64,000 nt of DNA from JANNPJ01 sp035474375 (GCA_035474375.1 DATINJ010000034.1:1-64000); one strand, 5' to 3'; counted from the stretch's first letter, positions 25,388 through 34,183 are shown. A program made the numbers and translations. Notes: a model not told the origin generated them from the sequence alone.

Positions 25388-26569
25388 ATGGATTCATCGC
25401 AGATCCGCTCCGTCTTCACCGATTTCTACTCCGAACGCGGCCACCGCCGGATCGTCGACAGTTCCCTGCTTCCACCTCAAGGCGACAGCGTGCTGTTCAC
25501 CACCTCCGGAATGCATTCTCTGACCAGATACTTGGCCGGAGATCCACACCCTCAGGGCGAGCGGCTGGTCAACGTCCAGCGATGTTTGCGCACCACCGAC
25601 CTGGAGGAGGTAGGAGACTGCACCCACTTGACCGTCTTCCAGATGTTGGGCAGCTGGTCGTTGGGGAACTACCCGCACGACCAAAGCCTTAGCTGGGGCT
25701 ACGAACTACTGCGGGACGGGCTCGGCGTCGATCCGGCTCGGATGTACGTCACCGTTTTCGGAGGCAACCGTCAGGTCGGGCTCGATCGAGAATCTCTCCA
25801 GGTCTGGAACGATCTCCAGGTCCCGGTCGAGCTGACCGTCGAGGACAACTGGTGGTCGAACGGACCGACCGGCCCGTGCGGCCCCGACTCGGAGATCTTC
25901 CTGTGGACCGGGTCCGGCGCTCCGCTCGGCACGCCGGGCACCGACGACCGGTGGGTCGAGGTCTGGAACCACGTCTCGATGCGCTATCTGCGGCACCAGG
26001 ACGGTTCCCTGCAACCCCTGGTCCGGCAGAACGTGGACACCGGCATGGGTCTGGAGCGGATCACCATGGTGCTGCAGGGGCGAACCTCGGTGTACGAAAC
26101 GGACTTGCTGGAACCGTGGATCCGGCACACCTCGACGCTGTGGCCCTTGCCGCAGCGCAGCCGGCGCATCGTCGTGGATCACCTGCGGGCCGGCCTGGTC
26201 CTGCTCGGAGACGGCGTCCTGCCGTCGAACAAGGGTCGCGGGTACGTGCTGCGCCGGCTGCTCCGCCGGGCCCTGAGCATCTTGTGGGAGGTGAATGCCG
26301 ACAGCACCTTGGAACGCCTGCCGCCGGACCTGCTCGAGCTCACCCGGTACCACTTCGAGTTTCCTCGCGACGCGCCGCTTTCCGGCTGGCACGACGAAAT
26401 GCTGCAGGAAGAGGCCCGATTCCGGGACCTGCTGCAGCGCGGCCGCGCCGCGGTCCGGCAACGGCTACGTCACGGGCGACTGACCGAGGACGACCTGCTC
26501 TTCCTCCAAGACACCCACGGGCTCCCCCGCGATCTCGTGCTCGGCCTGCTGGTCCCCCAGCTGGGCTGA
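25388..26569 (+). CDS. Alanyl-tRNA synthetase-like protein, catalytic region only (no editing domain)
   Basis: A 393-residue class II synthetase homologous to the N-terminal part of AlaRS. Motif 2 region RCLRTTDLEEVGDCTH is at about 65-80, then VFQMLGSWSLGNY, VEVWNHVSMRY, DTGMGLERI near 217-225 and GDGVLPSNKGRGYVLRRL near 273-290. The protein stops right after DTHGLPRDL, where AlaRS normally enters its editing and C-Ala domains. It could charge tRNA-Ala without proofreading, or supply alanyl-AMP or alanyl-tRNA for a specialised pathway. The catalytic motifs are intact, so it does not look like decay. The last 105 bases overlap the convergent tetR gene. Confidence 0.87.
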   Translation: MDSSQIRSVFTDFYSERGHRRIVDSSLLPPQGDSVLFTTSGMHSLTRYLAGDPHPQGERLVNVQRCLRTTDLEEVGDCTHLTVFQMLGSWSLGNYPHDQSLSWGYELLRDGLGVDPARMYVTVFGGNRQVGLDRESLQVWNDLQVPVELTVEDNWWSNGPTGPCGPDSEIFLWTGSGAPLGTPGTDDRWVEVWNHVSMRYLRHQDGSLQPLVRQNVDTGMGLERITMVLQGRTSVYETDLLEPWIRHTSTLWPLPQRSRRIVVDHLRAGLVLLGDGVLPSNKGRGYVLRRLLRRALSILWEVNADSTLERLPPDLLELTRYHFEFPRDAPLSGWHDEMLQEEARFRDLLQRGRAAVRQRLRHGRLTEDDLLFLQDTHGLPRDLVLGLLVPQLG

Positions 26570-27196
26570 GCCGTCGGTGGCGGCGGCTGCGAACTGGGAC
26601 AGCAGGGCGGCGACGAAAGCGAAGATCTCGTCGGGTTTGGTTCCTTCGGGGTCGGCCAGCCAGGCGAGGTTGACGCCGTCGAACAAGGTGGCGATGAACT
26701 GGGCGAAGATCTCCGTCGAAACCGGCATCCCGGCCAGGTGCTCGGCCTGCCACGGCTGCACCATCACCTCGGCGCTGGCCCGGTAGGCCGCATATTGCGC
26801 CCGCGCCACGTCGCGGAACTTGCGCGAGCGCAGCGACCAGGTGGTCAGTTCGTAGAGAGCGATCTGGCGGCCACTGTCATCGGCCTCGACCACCGCGAAG
26901 GCCGACCGGAAGCGCTGGGTCAGGTCATCCAGATCATTCGTCGGCGGGCTGGGCACCGGGTCGGCTACCGCCTCTTCGAGGCGGCGAAGCATGTTCTGCA
27001 CGACCTCTTCGAGCAGCTCGTCTTTCCCGGAGAACCAGTAGTGCACCAGGCCGTGCGGGACGCCGGCCTCCTCGGCGATTCGCCGGGTGGTCGCCGCCGC
27101 TACGCCGTCCGTGGCCACCACCCGGGTGGCGGCCTCAATCAACTGAGCCCGGCGGCCGTCGTCAGGCCGACGCTTCGGGGAGCGTTCCGTTGCCAT
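26465..27196 (-). CDS. TetR family transcriptional regulator
   Basis: A 243-residue repressor. The N-terminal helix-turn-helix reads LIEAATRVVATDGVAAATTRRIAEEAGVPHGLVHYWF. A variable ligand-binding domain follows, including YELTTWSLRSRKFRDVARAQY. ATG at 27196 was selected because it starts directly before the HTH; the frame runs open far upstream but that DNA is the divergent promoter region. The C-terminal 35 codons are antisense to the end of the AlaRS-like gene. It is divergent from the permease-monooxygenase operon and most likely controls it. Confidence 0.9.
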   Translation of the reverse strand: MATERSPKRRPDDGRRAQLIEAATRVVATDGVAAATTRRIAEEAGVPHGLVHYWFSGKDELLEEVVQNMLRRLEEAVADPVPSPPTNDLDDLTQRFRSAFAVVEADDSGRQIALYELTTWSLRSRKFRDVARAQYAAYRASAEVMVQPWQAEHLAGMPVSTEIFAQFIATLFDGVNLAWLADPEGTKPDEIFAFVAALLSQFAAAATDGSAQLGDQQAEHEIAGEPVGVLEEEQVVLGQSPVT

Positions 27197-27223
27197 GAAT
27201 ACGACGCTAACAGATCGCTCGCC

Positions 27224-27271
27224 GTTGACCTGGTCAACTGAACTGGCCACTTGACCAAGACGAGTGGCCAG
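27224..27271. promoter_or_regulatory. Palindromes between tetR and the permease-monooxygenase operon
   Basis: A perfect 15-base palindrome, GTTGACC-T-GGTCAAC, lies at 27224-27238. A second inverted repeat has 9-base arms, CTGGCCACT (27243-27251) and AGTGGCCAG (27263-27271), around 11 bases that contain CTTG-AC-CAAG. Placed 28 bases from the tetR start and 53 bases before the operon start, they are good candidates for TetR operators. Confidence 0.65.
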
Positions 27272-27323
27272 GGCATCCTTTGGGAAATTCAGGGGGCAGC
27301 GCGTTATCACTGAGGGGCGACAC

Positions 27324-30197
27324 ATGGTCGACACCATCCACGCTGCACCAGCGAACTCCGCTCCCGAGCGGGCCGAGCCGATCGAGCGGCGACGCACGCT
27401 GAGCACCGGTCGAGTGGTTTTCCTGGTGATCGCCGCAGCCGCCCCGATGGCCGCGATGGTCGGCAACGTGCCGTTGGGACTGATCGTCGGCAACGGCGCC
27501 GGGCTACCGGTGGCCTATCTGATCGCCTCCGTCGTCCTGCTCTGCTTTTCGGTGGGCTATGCCGCGATGAGCCGGCGCGTGGTGAACACCGGCGCCTTCT
27601 ACACCTACATTTCGCGGGCGCTGGGCAAACCGGCCGGGGTCGGCGGCGCCTACGTGGCTGTCCTGTCCTATGCCGGGCTGGCCTGCGGGCTGATCGGCGC
27701 CTTCGGGTATTTCACCAATATCGTCCTGCTGGAAACCGGGATCGATCTGCCCTGGTACCTCTACAGCGCGATCGCCATCGTCCTGGTGGCCTGGCTGGGA
27801 TACCGCTCCGCCGATGTCTCCGCCAAGGTGCTCGGCACCCTGATGGTCGCCGAGTTCGGCATCCTGATCGTCTTCGACCTCGCGGTGATCGGCAAGCACG
27901 GCGCGCAAGCGCTGCCTGCGGTGTCCTTCACTACCGAGCAGACATTTTCCGGGTCGATCGGGATCGCCCTGATGTTCGCCTTCACCAGCTTTGTCGGCTT
28001 CGAATCCGCAGCGCTGTACGGGGAAGAGACCAAGGATCCCGAGCGCAGCATCCCCCGGGCCACCTACATCGCGCTGACCTCCATCGGCGTCTTCTACGTC
28101 CTGACCACCTGGATCATCATCGGTGCGGCCGGCGGCGCAAATGCCCCAGCCTTGGCCAAGGAGCAGCTGGGCGAGCTGGTCTTCAACCTGATCCAGGCCA
28201 ACGGCGGGATCGTGCTCCACGACCTCGCCGCGGTGCTGTTCTGCACGAGCGTGCTGGCCTCGGTGCTGGCCCTGCACAACGCCGCCAGCCGGTACCTGTT
28301 CGCGCTCGGCCGCGAACAGGTGGTGCCGAGGCGGCTAGGTAGCTACCACGCCCAGCACCAGAGCCCGCACCTGGGCAGCCTGACGATCAGCGCGCTGACC
28401 GCGATCACTACGCTGATCATGGCGGTGAGCGGGGCCGACCCGTACACCGTCTTCGCCACCAGCTTCGTCGGGCTCGGCACCCTGGGGATCATCCTTCTGC
28501 AGGCAGTGACGGCGCTGGCCGTGGTGGTGTTCTTCTGGCGCCGTTCCGACCGTGACCTCTGGCGCTGCGTGATCGCGCCGAGCATCGGATTCGTCGGCTT
28601 GACCGCCGGTTTCGTGCTTGCGGTACTGCACTACAGCACCCTGACGGGGTCCAGCAACGCGTTGGTCAACGCCGTCCCGGCGCTGCTGCTGGTCGCCGTC
28701 GTCGCCGGGGTGGTGGTCGCGCTCCGGCTCCGCCGGGACAGGCCCGCGATCTATGCCGGTCTGGCCGGCTCCGAACTGCGTCGCCGCACCGCAGCCAGCA
28801 CCGAGGCGCCGCTCTACACCCGCCGGTACTGCCTGGTGGGCGCCGGGCCGTTCGGCCTGATCATGGCGCGGGCACTGATCGCCGAGGGGGTGCCCTTCGA
28901 CTGGTACGAACGGCACACCGACGTCGGCGGCATCTGGGATCGCGACAGTCCCGGCAGCCCGATGTACGAGAGCGCGCACTTCATCAGTTCCAAGTACACC
29001 AGCGGCTTCTACGGTCACCCGATGCCCGCCGACTACCCGGACTACCCGAACTGGCGGCAGATTCGCGACTACATCCGCGGTTTCGCCCGCCAGTACGGGC
29101 TTTACGACCGGGTGACCCTGGGCGTGTCGGTGAGCTCTGCCGTGCCGCTGCCCGAGGATCGCTGGGAAGTGACGCTCTCCACCGGGGAGCGAAAGACGTA
29201 CGACGGTCTGATCGCGGCGCCGGGTGTGACCTGGCACCCCCGCATTCCCGACGTGCCAGGTCGGGAGCAGTTCACCGGCACGGTCCGGCACTCGGTCTCC
29301 TTCGGCGACGGCAGCGAACTGCGTGGCCAACGAGTTCTGATCGTCGGTGGAGGCAACTCCGGCACCGACATCGCGAGCGACGCCGCTCGGCATGCCGACA
29401 CCGCGTACTTCTCGGTGCGCCGGGGTTACCGCTACATCCCCAAGCACGTCTTCGGGCTGCCCACTGACGCCGTCCTGACCGGAATCCTGGAGCCGCCGCG
29501 GGGGGTCAGCCTCTCCGGCGACCTGAACGAGATGATCGACCTGATGGTCGGCGACCTCACCCGGCTGGGGCTGCCGAAGCCGGACCACGACCTGCTCGCC
29601 AGTCACCCGATCATGAACACCCAGGTGCTGCATCACTTGGCGCATGGTGACCTGATCGCCAAGCCGGATCTGGTCGGCCTGACCGCCACCGCAGCGGTGT
29701 TCGCCGACGGGTCCGAAGCCGAGGTCGACACCGTGCTGCTGGCCACCGGGTACGAGTACCAGTTGCCGTTCCTCGACGCCGGCCTGCTGACCTGGGAGCA
29801 CGGCCATCCGCAGCTCTATCTGAACGTGTTCTCCCGCGAGCACGACAGCCTCTACGTGCTCGGTTTCATCGAGTTCGCCGACGCCGCCTACCGGCGCTTC
29901 GACGAGATGGCCCAGTTGGTCGTGATGGACCTGCGGGCCCGCGAGACCGGAGTTCATCGAGAACAACTCCGCGCGCTCAAGCAGGACGACCATCCCGACC
30001 TGCGCGGCGGGATCCGCTATGTCGACAGCCCTCGGCATGCCACCTATGTCGAGGCTCGCACCTATCAGGCGTACCTGGCCTCGTTGCGTGACCGCTTCGA
30101 ATGGCCCGATCTGAGCGAGGACTCGTACCGCACTGCGGTCCCCGAGTCGAACCCCGCGCCGAAGGAAACGGCCGACCTTACCTCCCAAGGAGCGTGA
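27324..30197 (+). CDS. Fusion of APC-family amino-acid permease and flavin-containing monooxygenase
   Basis: A 957-residue protein with two complete parts in one frame. Residues 1 to about 485 form a 12-helix APC permease (LVIAAAAPMAAMVGNVPLG, GFESAALYGEE, LHNAASRYLFALGRE). A linker of about 15-20 residues leads to a monooxygenase from about 500 with FAD motif VGAGPFG, FMO signature FTGTVRHSVSF and NADPH motif VGGGNSGTD. There is no stop, slippery site or internal start at the junction that would suggest two genes. The monooxygenase half is a close paralog of the next gene. ATG 27324 follows GAGGGG; the GTG at 27264 was rejected. Uptake and first oxidation of one substrate by a single polypeptide is inferred. 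Confidence 0.88.
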   Translation: MVDTIHAAPANSAPERAEPIERRRTLSTGRVVFLVIAAAAPMAAMVGNVPLGLIVGNGAGLPVAYLIASVVLLCFSVGYAAMSRRVVNTGAFYTYISRALGKPAGVGGAYVAVLSYAGLACGLIGAFGYFTNIVLLETGIDLPWYLYSAIAIVLVAWLGYRSADVSAKVLGTLMVAEFGILIVFDLAVIGKHGAQALPAVSFTTEQTFSGSIGIALMFAFTSFVGFESAALYGEETKDPERSIPRATYIALTSIGVFYVLTTWIIIGAAGGANAPALAKEQLGELVFNLIQANGGIVLHDLAAVLFCTSVLASVLALHNAASRYLFALGREQVVPRRLGSYHAQHQSPHLGSLTISALTAITTLIMAVSGADPYTVFATSFVGLGTLGIILLQAVTALAVVVFFWRRSDRDLWRCVIAPSIGFVGLTAGFVLAVLHYSTLTGSSNALVNAVPALLLVAVVAGVVVALRLRRDRPAIYAGLAGSELRRRTAASTEAPLYTRRYCLVGAGPFGLIMARALIAEGVPFDWYERHTDVGGIWDRDSPGSPMYESAHFISSKYTSGFYGHPMPADYPDYPNWRQIRDYIRGFARQYGLYDRVTLGVSVSSAVPLPEDRWEVTLSTGERKTYDGLIAAPGVTWHPRIPDVPGREQFTGTVRHSVSFGDGSELRGQRVLIVGGGNSGTDIASDAARHADTAYFSVRRGYRYIPKHVFGLPTDAVLTGILEPPRGVSLSGDLNEMIDLMVGDLTRLGLPKPDHDLLASHPIMNTQVLHHLAHGDLIAKPDLVGLTATAAVFADGSEAEVDTVLLATGYEYQLPFLDAGLLTWEHGHPQLYLNVFSREHDSLYVLGFIEFADAAYRRFDEMAQLVVMDLRARETGVHREQLRALKQDDHPDLRGGIRYVDSPRHATYVEARTYQAYLASLRDRFEWPDLSEDSYRTAVPESNPAPKETADLTSQGA

Positions 30198-30200
30198 CCC

Positions 30201-31700
30201 ATGAGTGACTCCGCAGCGCAGCTCGACCCCACCGACCAGCCGGCCGGCCCAGCGGCGATCATCGATCGCAGCTCGGCGATCTGCGTGATCGGTGCCGGGC
30301 CGGCCGGTCTGGCCACCGCACGGGCACTGCGAGCTCGCGGTCTGGATTATGACCAGCTGGAGCGAAACACCGGCGTCGGCGGCCTGTGGGACATCGACGC
30401 GCCGGGCACGCCGATGTACGAGGCCGCGCACTTCATCTCCAGCAAGACCCTCTCCGGGTTCTCCGAATTCCCGATGAGCGAGAGCTTTCCCGACTACCCC
30501 TCGCACCGTCAGGTGCTCTCGTACCTGCGGGACTTCGCGGCCGCCTACGGGCTGAACGAGAGCATCGAGTTCGGGGTCTCGGTCGAGTCGGTGACCAAGT
30601 CCGCGGACGGCAGCTGGCTCGTCACCCGTTCCGACGGCGTGCAGACCCGGTACCGGTCGGTGGTGTGCTGTTCCGGAGCGCAGTGGATCCCGAACCTGCC
30701 GGCCACCCCGGGCAGCTTCACCGGTGAGGTGATGCACAGCCTCAGCTATCGGGACCTGGACCAGGTTCGCGGCAAGCGGGTACTCGTCGTCGGTGGCGGA
30801 AACTCCGCGTGCGACATCGTGGTGGACGCCGGCCGGGTTGCCGAGCGCGCGGTGATCAGCATGCGCCGTGGTTACTGGTTCATTCCCAAGCACATCTTCG
30901 GCGTTCCGGCCGACGTGTTCGCCGAGAACGGCCCGTCGTTGCCCCGGCGGCTGGAACAGCGGGTGTTCGGCACGTTGCTCAACCTGATCTACGGCAAGCC
31001 CGAACGGCTCGGCCTGCAGCGCCCGGATCACAAGCTGTTCGAAACCCATCCGGTGCTGAACAGCAACCTGTTCCTGAGCCTGCAGCACGGTGACGTCACG
31101 CCCAAGCCGGGTATCCAGACCACCGAAGGCTCCACCGTCACCTTCGTCGACGGCAGCAGCGAGGACTTCGACCTCATCATCTACGCCACCGGCTACCTGC
31201 ACAGCGTTCCCTACGCCCGGGAGTACTTCGGTAACGACCAGCACCCGGACCTGTACCTGACCTGCTTCTCCCGCGAGCACGAGGGATTGTTCGGGGTCGG
31301 CTTCACCGAGACCAACAGCGGCGCGTACGTGCACTTCGATGCCTTCGGACAGATGATCGCCAACTATCTCGACGATCAGGACCACAACCCCGAGCGAGCC
31401 CGCCAATTCGCCGCCCTGGTCGCCACCGACCGGCCCGACCTCAGCGGCGGGATCAGGTTCGACCGCTCCCCCCGGCATAAGGGCTACGTCGATGCGCACG
31501 CCCTGATCAAGTACCGCGACTCGATCGTCACCCGGTTGGGCTGGCAGACGCGGGTTGAGCCGGCCCCCGGTGTGACCGGTCAGGTTCCGGCCTCAGCGGT
31601 CTCGGCGCCGGCCTCGGTGCCGACCTCAGTGCCGACTTCAGTGCCGGCCTCGGCGCCGGACAGCCTGCCCGAAACCGAGTCCCAGACGGTGACCTCGTGA
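30201..31700 (+). CDS. Flavin-containing monooxygenase
   Basis: A 499-residue NADPH-dependent flavoprotein. The FAD motif is VIGAGPAGLATARAL near 32-46, the FMO signature is FTGEVMHSLSY and the NADPH motif is VGGGNSACD. It should oxygenate soft nucleophiles such as amines or sulfides, or act on ketones. It aligns along its whole length with the C-terminal half of the preceding fusion (shared PMYEAAHFISSK, RRGYWFIPKHIFG). The last 40 residues are an odd Val/Pro/Ser/Thr tail with repeated VPTS-like units. AAGGAG precedes ATG 30201. The stop overlaps the SDR start (GTGA). Confidence 0.92.
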   Translation: MSDSAAQLDPTDQPAGPAAIIDRSSAICVIGAGPAGLATARALRARGLDYDQLERNTGVGGLWDIDAPGTPMYEAAHFISSKTLSGFSEFPMSESFPDYPSHRQVLSYLRDFAAAYGLNESIEFGVSVESVTKSADGSWLVTRSDGVQTRYRSVVCCSGAQWIPNLPATPGSFTGEVMHSLSYRDLDQVRGKRVLVVGGGNSACDIVVDAGRVAERAVISMRRGYWFIPKHIFGVPADVFAENGPSLPRRLEQRVFGTLLNLIYGKPERLGLQRPDHKLFETHPVLNSNLFLSLQHGDVTPKPGIQTTEGSTVTFVDGSSEDFDLIIYATGYLHSVPYAREYFGNDQHPDLYLTCFSREHEGLFGVGFTETNSGAYVHFDAFGQMIANYLDDQDHNPERARQFAALVATDRPDLSGGIRFDRSPRHKGYVDAHALIKYRDSIVTRLGWQTRVEPAPGVTGQVPASAVSAPASVPTSVPTSVPASAPDSLPETESQTVTS

Positions 31701-32617
31701 TCCGCGAGGTGCTGCAGGAGATCCGAACCGCTCGCGGACGCAAGGCTTTCGACTACGCCGGCAAGGTCATTGTGGTGACCGGCGGGGCCGGCGGGATCGG
31801 CAGCGAGTTCGCCCGCCAGGCCGCCCGGCGAGGGGCCAGCCTGGTCATCGTCGACCTGGACGACGCCCGGGCCAAAGCCCTGGTCGATGACCTGCCCGCC
31901 GCCGTTCCGGCACACCTGCCGATCTGTGCCGATCTCACCGACCCGGTCCAGATCCAGGCCATGATGGACGAGATCGAGTTGCGTTTCGAGCGGATCGACG
32001 TCCTGGTCAACAACGCCGGGATGACCAGCAGCGAGCGGTTCGCCGACCGCAGCCTGGCGTCGATGGACCGGGAGATCCTGGTCAACACCTTGTCGCCGCT
32101 CTACGTCACCCGGCTGGGGCTGCGGCTACTGCGCAAGTCCTATGATCCCCGGGTCATCACCACGGTGTCCTTGGCCGGAATCTTTCCGCAGGCCGAAACC
32201 CCGATCTACTGCTCGTCGAAATTCGGTCTGCGCGGGGCGATGCTGTCCATCGCGCTGGACCTGCGCGCCGAGGGCATCCAGGTCGGTTCCGTGCTCCCCT
32301 CGGCCACCGACACCAGAATGCTTCGGCAGGAAGCGATCGACGGCGGCAACCTGCTGCAATTCCAGGATCCGCCACAAAGCGCCGCGGACGTCGCGAATAC
32401 GATGATGAGCCTGCTGGATCGACCGCGGCTGGAGGCTTACCCCAAGCCGCGCGAGTCGTATCTCGTGCGGCTGGTGATGGCCATGCCGAATCTCTTGTTC
32501 TTCCTGTTGCCGCTGTTCGAGGGCAAGGGCGAAAAGGGTCACCAGGCGTATCTCAAGCAGCTCATCGAACGCGGTGACGTGGTCAACATCGATGGACACC
32601 TGGAGCTTTCCTCATGA
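31697..32617 (+). CDS. Short-chain dehydrogenase/reductase
   Basis: A 306-residue classical SDR. The nucleotide-binding motif TGGAGGIG begins near residue 28, NNAG follows, and the catalytic pair is Y171 and K175 (YCSSK). The C-terminal part is longer than usual, with a hydrophobic stretch VRLVMAMPNLLFFLLPLFEG that may touch the membrane, where the fused permease sits. GTG 31697 overlaps the monooxygenase stop and its own stop overlaps the aldehyde dehydrogenase start. It probably oxidises or reduces an alcohol or ketone intermediate of the pathway. Confidence 0.9.
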   Translation: MIREVLQEIRTARGRKAFDYAGKVIVVTGGAGGIGSEFARQAARRGASLVIVDLDDARAKALVDDLPAAVPAHLPICADLTDPVQIQAMMDEIELRFERIDVLVNNAGMTSSERFADRSLASMDREILVNTLSPLYVTRLGLRLLRKSYDPRVITTVSLAGIFPQAETPIYCSSKFGLRGAMLSIALDLRAEGIQVGSVLPSATDTRMLRQEAIDGGNLLQFQDPPQSAADVANTMMSLLDRPRLEAYPKPRESYLVRLVMAMPNLLFFLLPLFEGKGEKGHQAYLKQLIERGDVVNIDGHLELSS

Positions 32618-34086
32618 CCGATGCTATTGCCCAACCCGAGGCGCTGATCTGCGGCAAGTGGACGGCGGATACCGGTGGCACTCCCCTGGTCAGCGTCAAC
32701 CCGGCAGATGGCTCGGTGCTCACGCAGGTGCCGTCCTGCGACGAAACGGACGTCGACCGAGCGGTGTCGGGTGCGGAACAGGCCTTTGCCGAGGGCACCT
32801 GGTCGCAGCGAAGCCCCCGGGAGCGGGCCGAGGTGCTGCTCCGGCTCGCCGATCTGATGGCCCGGGACGCCGAGGTTCTGGCCGGGCTGGACAGCCGCCA
32901 GGCCGGTAAGCCGATCACCGAATGCCGGGACGGCGACGTGCCGTCCGCCATCGAATCGGTGCGCTGGTTCGCCGAAGCCGCCGACAAGATCTACACCGAG
33001 GTCAGCGCGACCGGTCCGTCGCAGTTCGGGTTCACGCTGCGCGAACCGGTCGGTGTGGTCGCCGCCATCCTGCCCTGGAACTACCCGTTGGCGATGGCGG
33101 CCTGGAAGCTCGGACCGGCGCTGGCCGCCGGAAACAGCTTGCTGCTCAAGCCGGCCGATGCGACCGCGCTGTCCACCCTGCACCTGGCCCGCCTCGCCGA
33201 GGAGGCCGGGGTACCGGCCGGCGTGCTGAGCGTGCTGCCCGGCACCGGCCCGCAGGCCGGGGCGGCGCTGGCCGCCCATCCGGGAGTGGGCGCGCTGTCC
33301 TTCACCGGTTCCACGGCTACCGGGCGCCGCGTCCTGGCGGCTGCGGCCGAGAGCAACTTCAAGCGGGTATCGCTGGAGATGGGTGGGAAGAGCCCGCAGA
33401 TCCTGATGCCGGACAGCCTGGCCTACGGAACGTCGCTGATCGACAACATCATCGAAGCCGCGTTCCTGACGATGGGCGAGAACTGCTCGGCCGGTTCCCG
33501 AATCCTGGTGCACGAGAGCATCGCTGCCGCGGTGACCGAGCAGATCGTGGCCCAGGTCGCCGAGCTGAGCGTCGGCGACCCGGCCGACCCGGCGACTCGA
33601 ATCGGTCCACTGATCAACCGGACGGCGCTGGAGCGCGTCGCCGGGATCGTGGCCCGGGCCCGGGAGGGCGGCGCGCAGATCCTCACCGGCGGCGAGCAGG
33701 TGCTCGCCGACAGCGGGGGCTTCTTCTACCCGCCGACCGTGGTGACCGGCGTCAGCGCCGGTTCCGAGATTCAGACCACGGAGATCTTCGGCCCGGTGGT
33801 GACCATCTCCACCTTCACCGATGAGCAGGACGCCGTCCGGCAGGCCAACGACACCGAGTACGGCCTGGCCGCCTCGCTGTGGACGAAGGACATCGACTGC
33901 GCGCACCGGATGACCCGGGCGATCCGCGCCGGGACCGTCTCGGTCAACTGTTACAGCGAAGGCGACCTGACCGTGCCGTTCGGCGGCTTCCGCCAGTCCG
34001 GCTTCGGGGGCAAGGAGAAATCGCTCGGCGCGTTCGATCAATGGACCCAGTTGAAGACGATCTGGTTCCAGGCCACGACGCACTGA
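32614..34086 (+). CDS. Aldehyde dehydrogenase, PuuC-like
   Basis: A 490-residue NAD(P)-dependent aldehyde dehydrogenase. The general base is E255 in LEMGGKSP and the nucleophile is C291 in GENCSAGSR. The C-terminus (VNCYSEGDLTVPFGGFRQSG, then KSLGAFDQWTQLKTIWF) resembles PuuC, which oxidises gamma-glutamyl-aminobutyraldehyde in putrescine breakdown. ATG 32614 overlaps the SDR stop. As last gene of the operon it likely removes the aldehyde made upstream. The amine-type resemblance agrees with an APC permease in the same operon. Confidence 0.93.
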   Translation: MTDAIAQPEALICGKWTADTGGTPLVSVNPADGSVLTQVPSCDETDVDRAVSGAEQAFAEGTWSQRSPRERAEVLLRLADLMARDAEVLAGLDSRQAGKPITECRDGDVPSAIESVRWFAEAADKIYTEVSATGPSQFGFTLREPVGVVAAILPWNYPLAMAAWKLGPALAAGNSLLLKPADATALSTLHLARLAEEAGVPAGVLSVLPGTGPQAGAALAAHPGVGALSFTGSTATGRRVLAAAAESNFKRVSLEMGGKSPQILMPDSLAYGTSLIDNIIEAAFLTMGENCSAGSRILVHESIAAAVTEQIVAQVAELSVGDPADPATRIGPLINRTALERVAGIVARAREGGAQILTGGEQVLADSGGFFYPPTVVTGVSAGSEIQTTEIFGPVVTISTFTDEQDAVRQANDTEYGLAASLWTKDIDCAHRMTRAIRAGTVSVNCYSEGDLTVPFGGFRQSGFGGKEKSLGAFDQWTQLKTIWFQATTH

Positions 34087-34183
34087 TCCGCAGCGAACCA
34101 AGATCAAGGCGCTGACCTTGCTGACCAACTCGCACTAACCAATCCGCCCAGCTGTCCAAGTCGCCCAGCTGTCCAACCATCTG

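Noticed and set aside
27264..27323. GTG 27264 as the start of the permease-monooxygenase fusion
   Set aside because: It lies inside the inverted repeat next to tetR and lacks a ribosome binding site. ATG 27324 has GAGGGG at a good distance and begins a typical permease N-terminus.
28740..28840. Separate permease and monooxygenase genes misread as one
   Set aside because: The frame is continuous, with no stop and no good internal ribosome binding site and start at the junction. The fusion reading was kept, subject to read-level confirmation.
28335..31499. A 1054-codon open frame on the minus strand opposite the two monooxygenases
   Set aside because: It is antisense to two proteins with clear FAD, FMO and NADPH motifs. 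Its translation is low-complexity with no recognisable domain, as expected from the high-GC third codon position.
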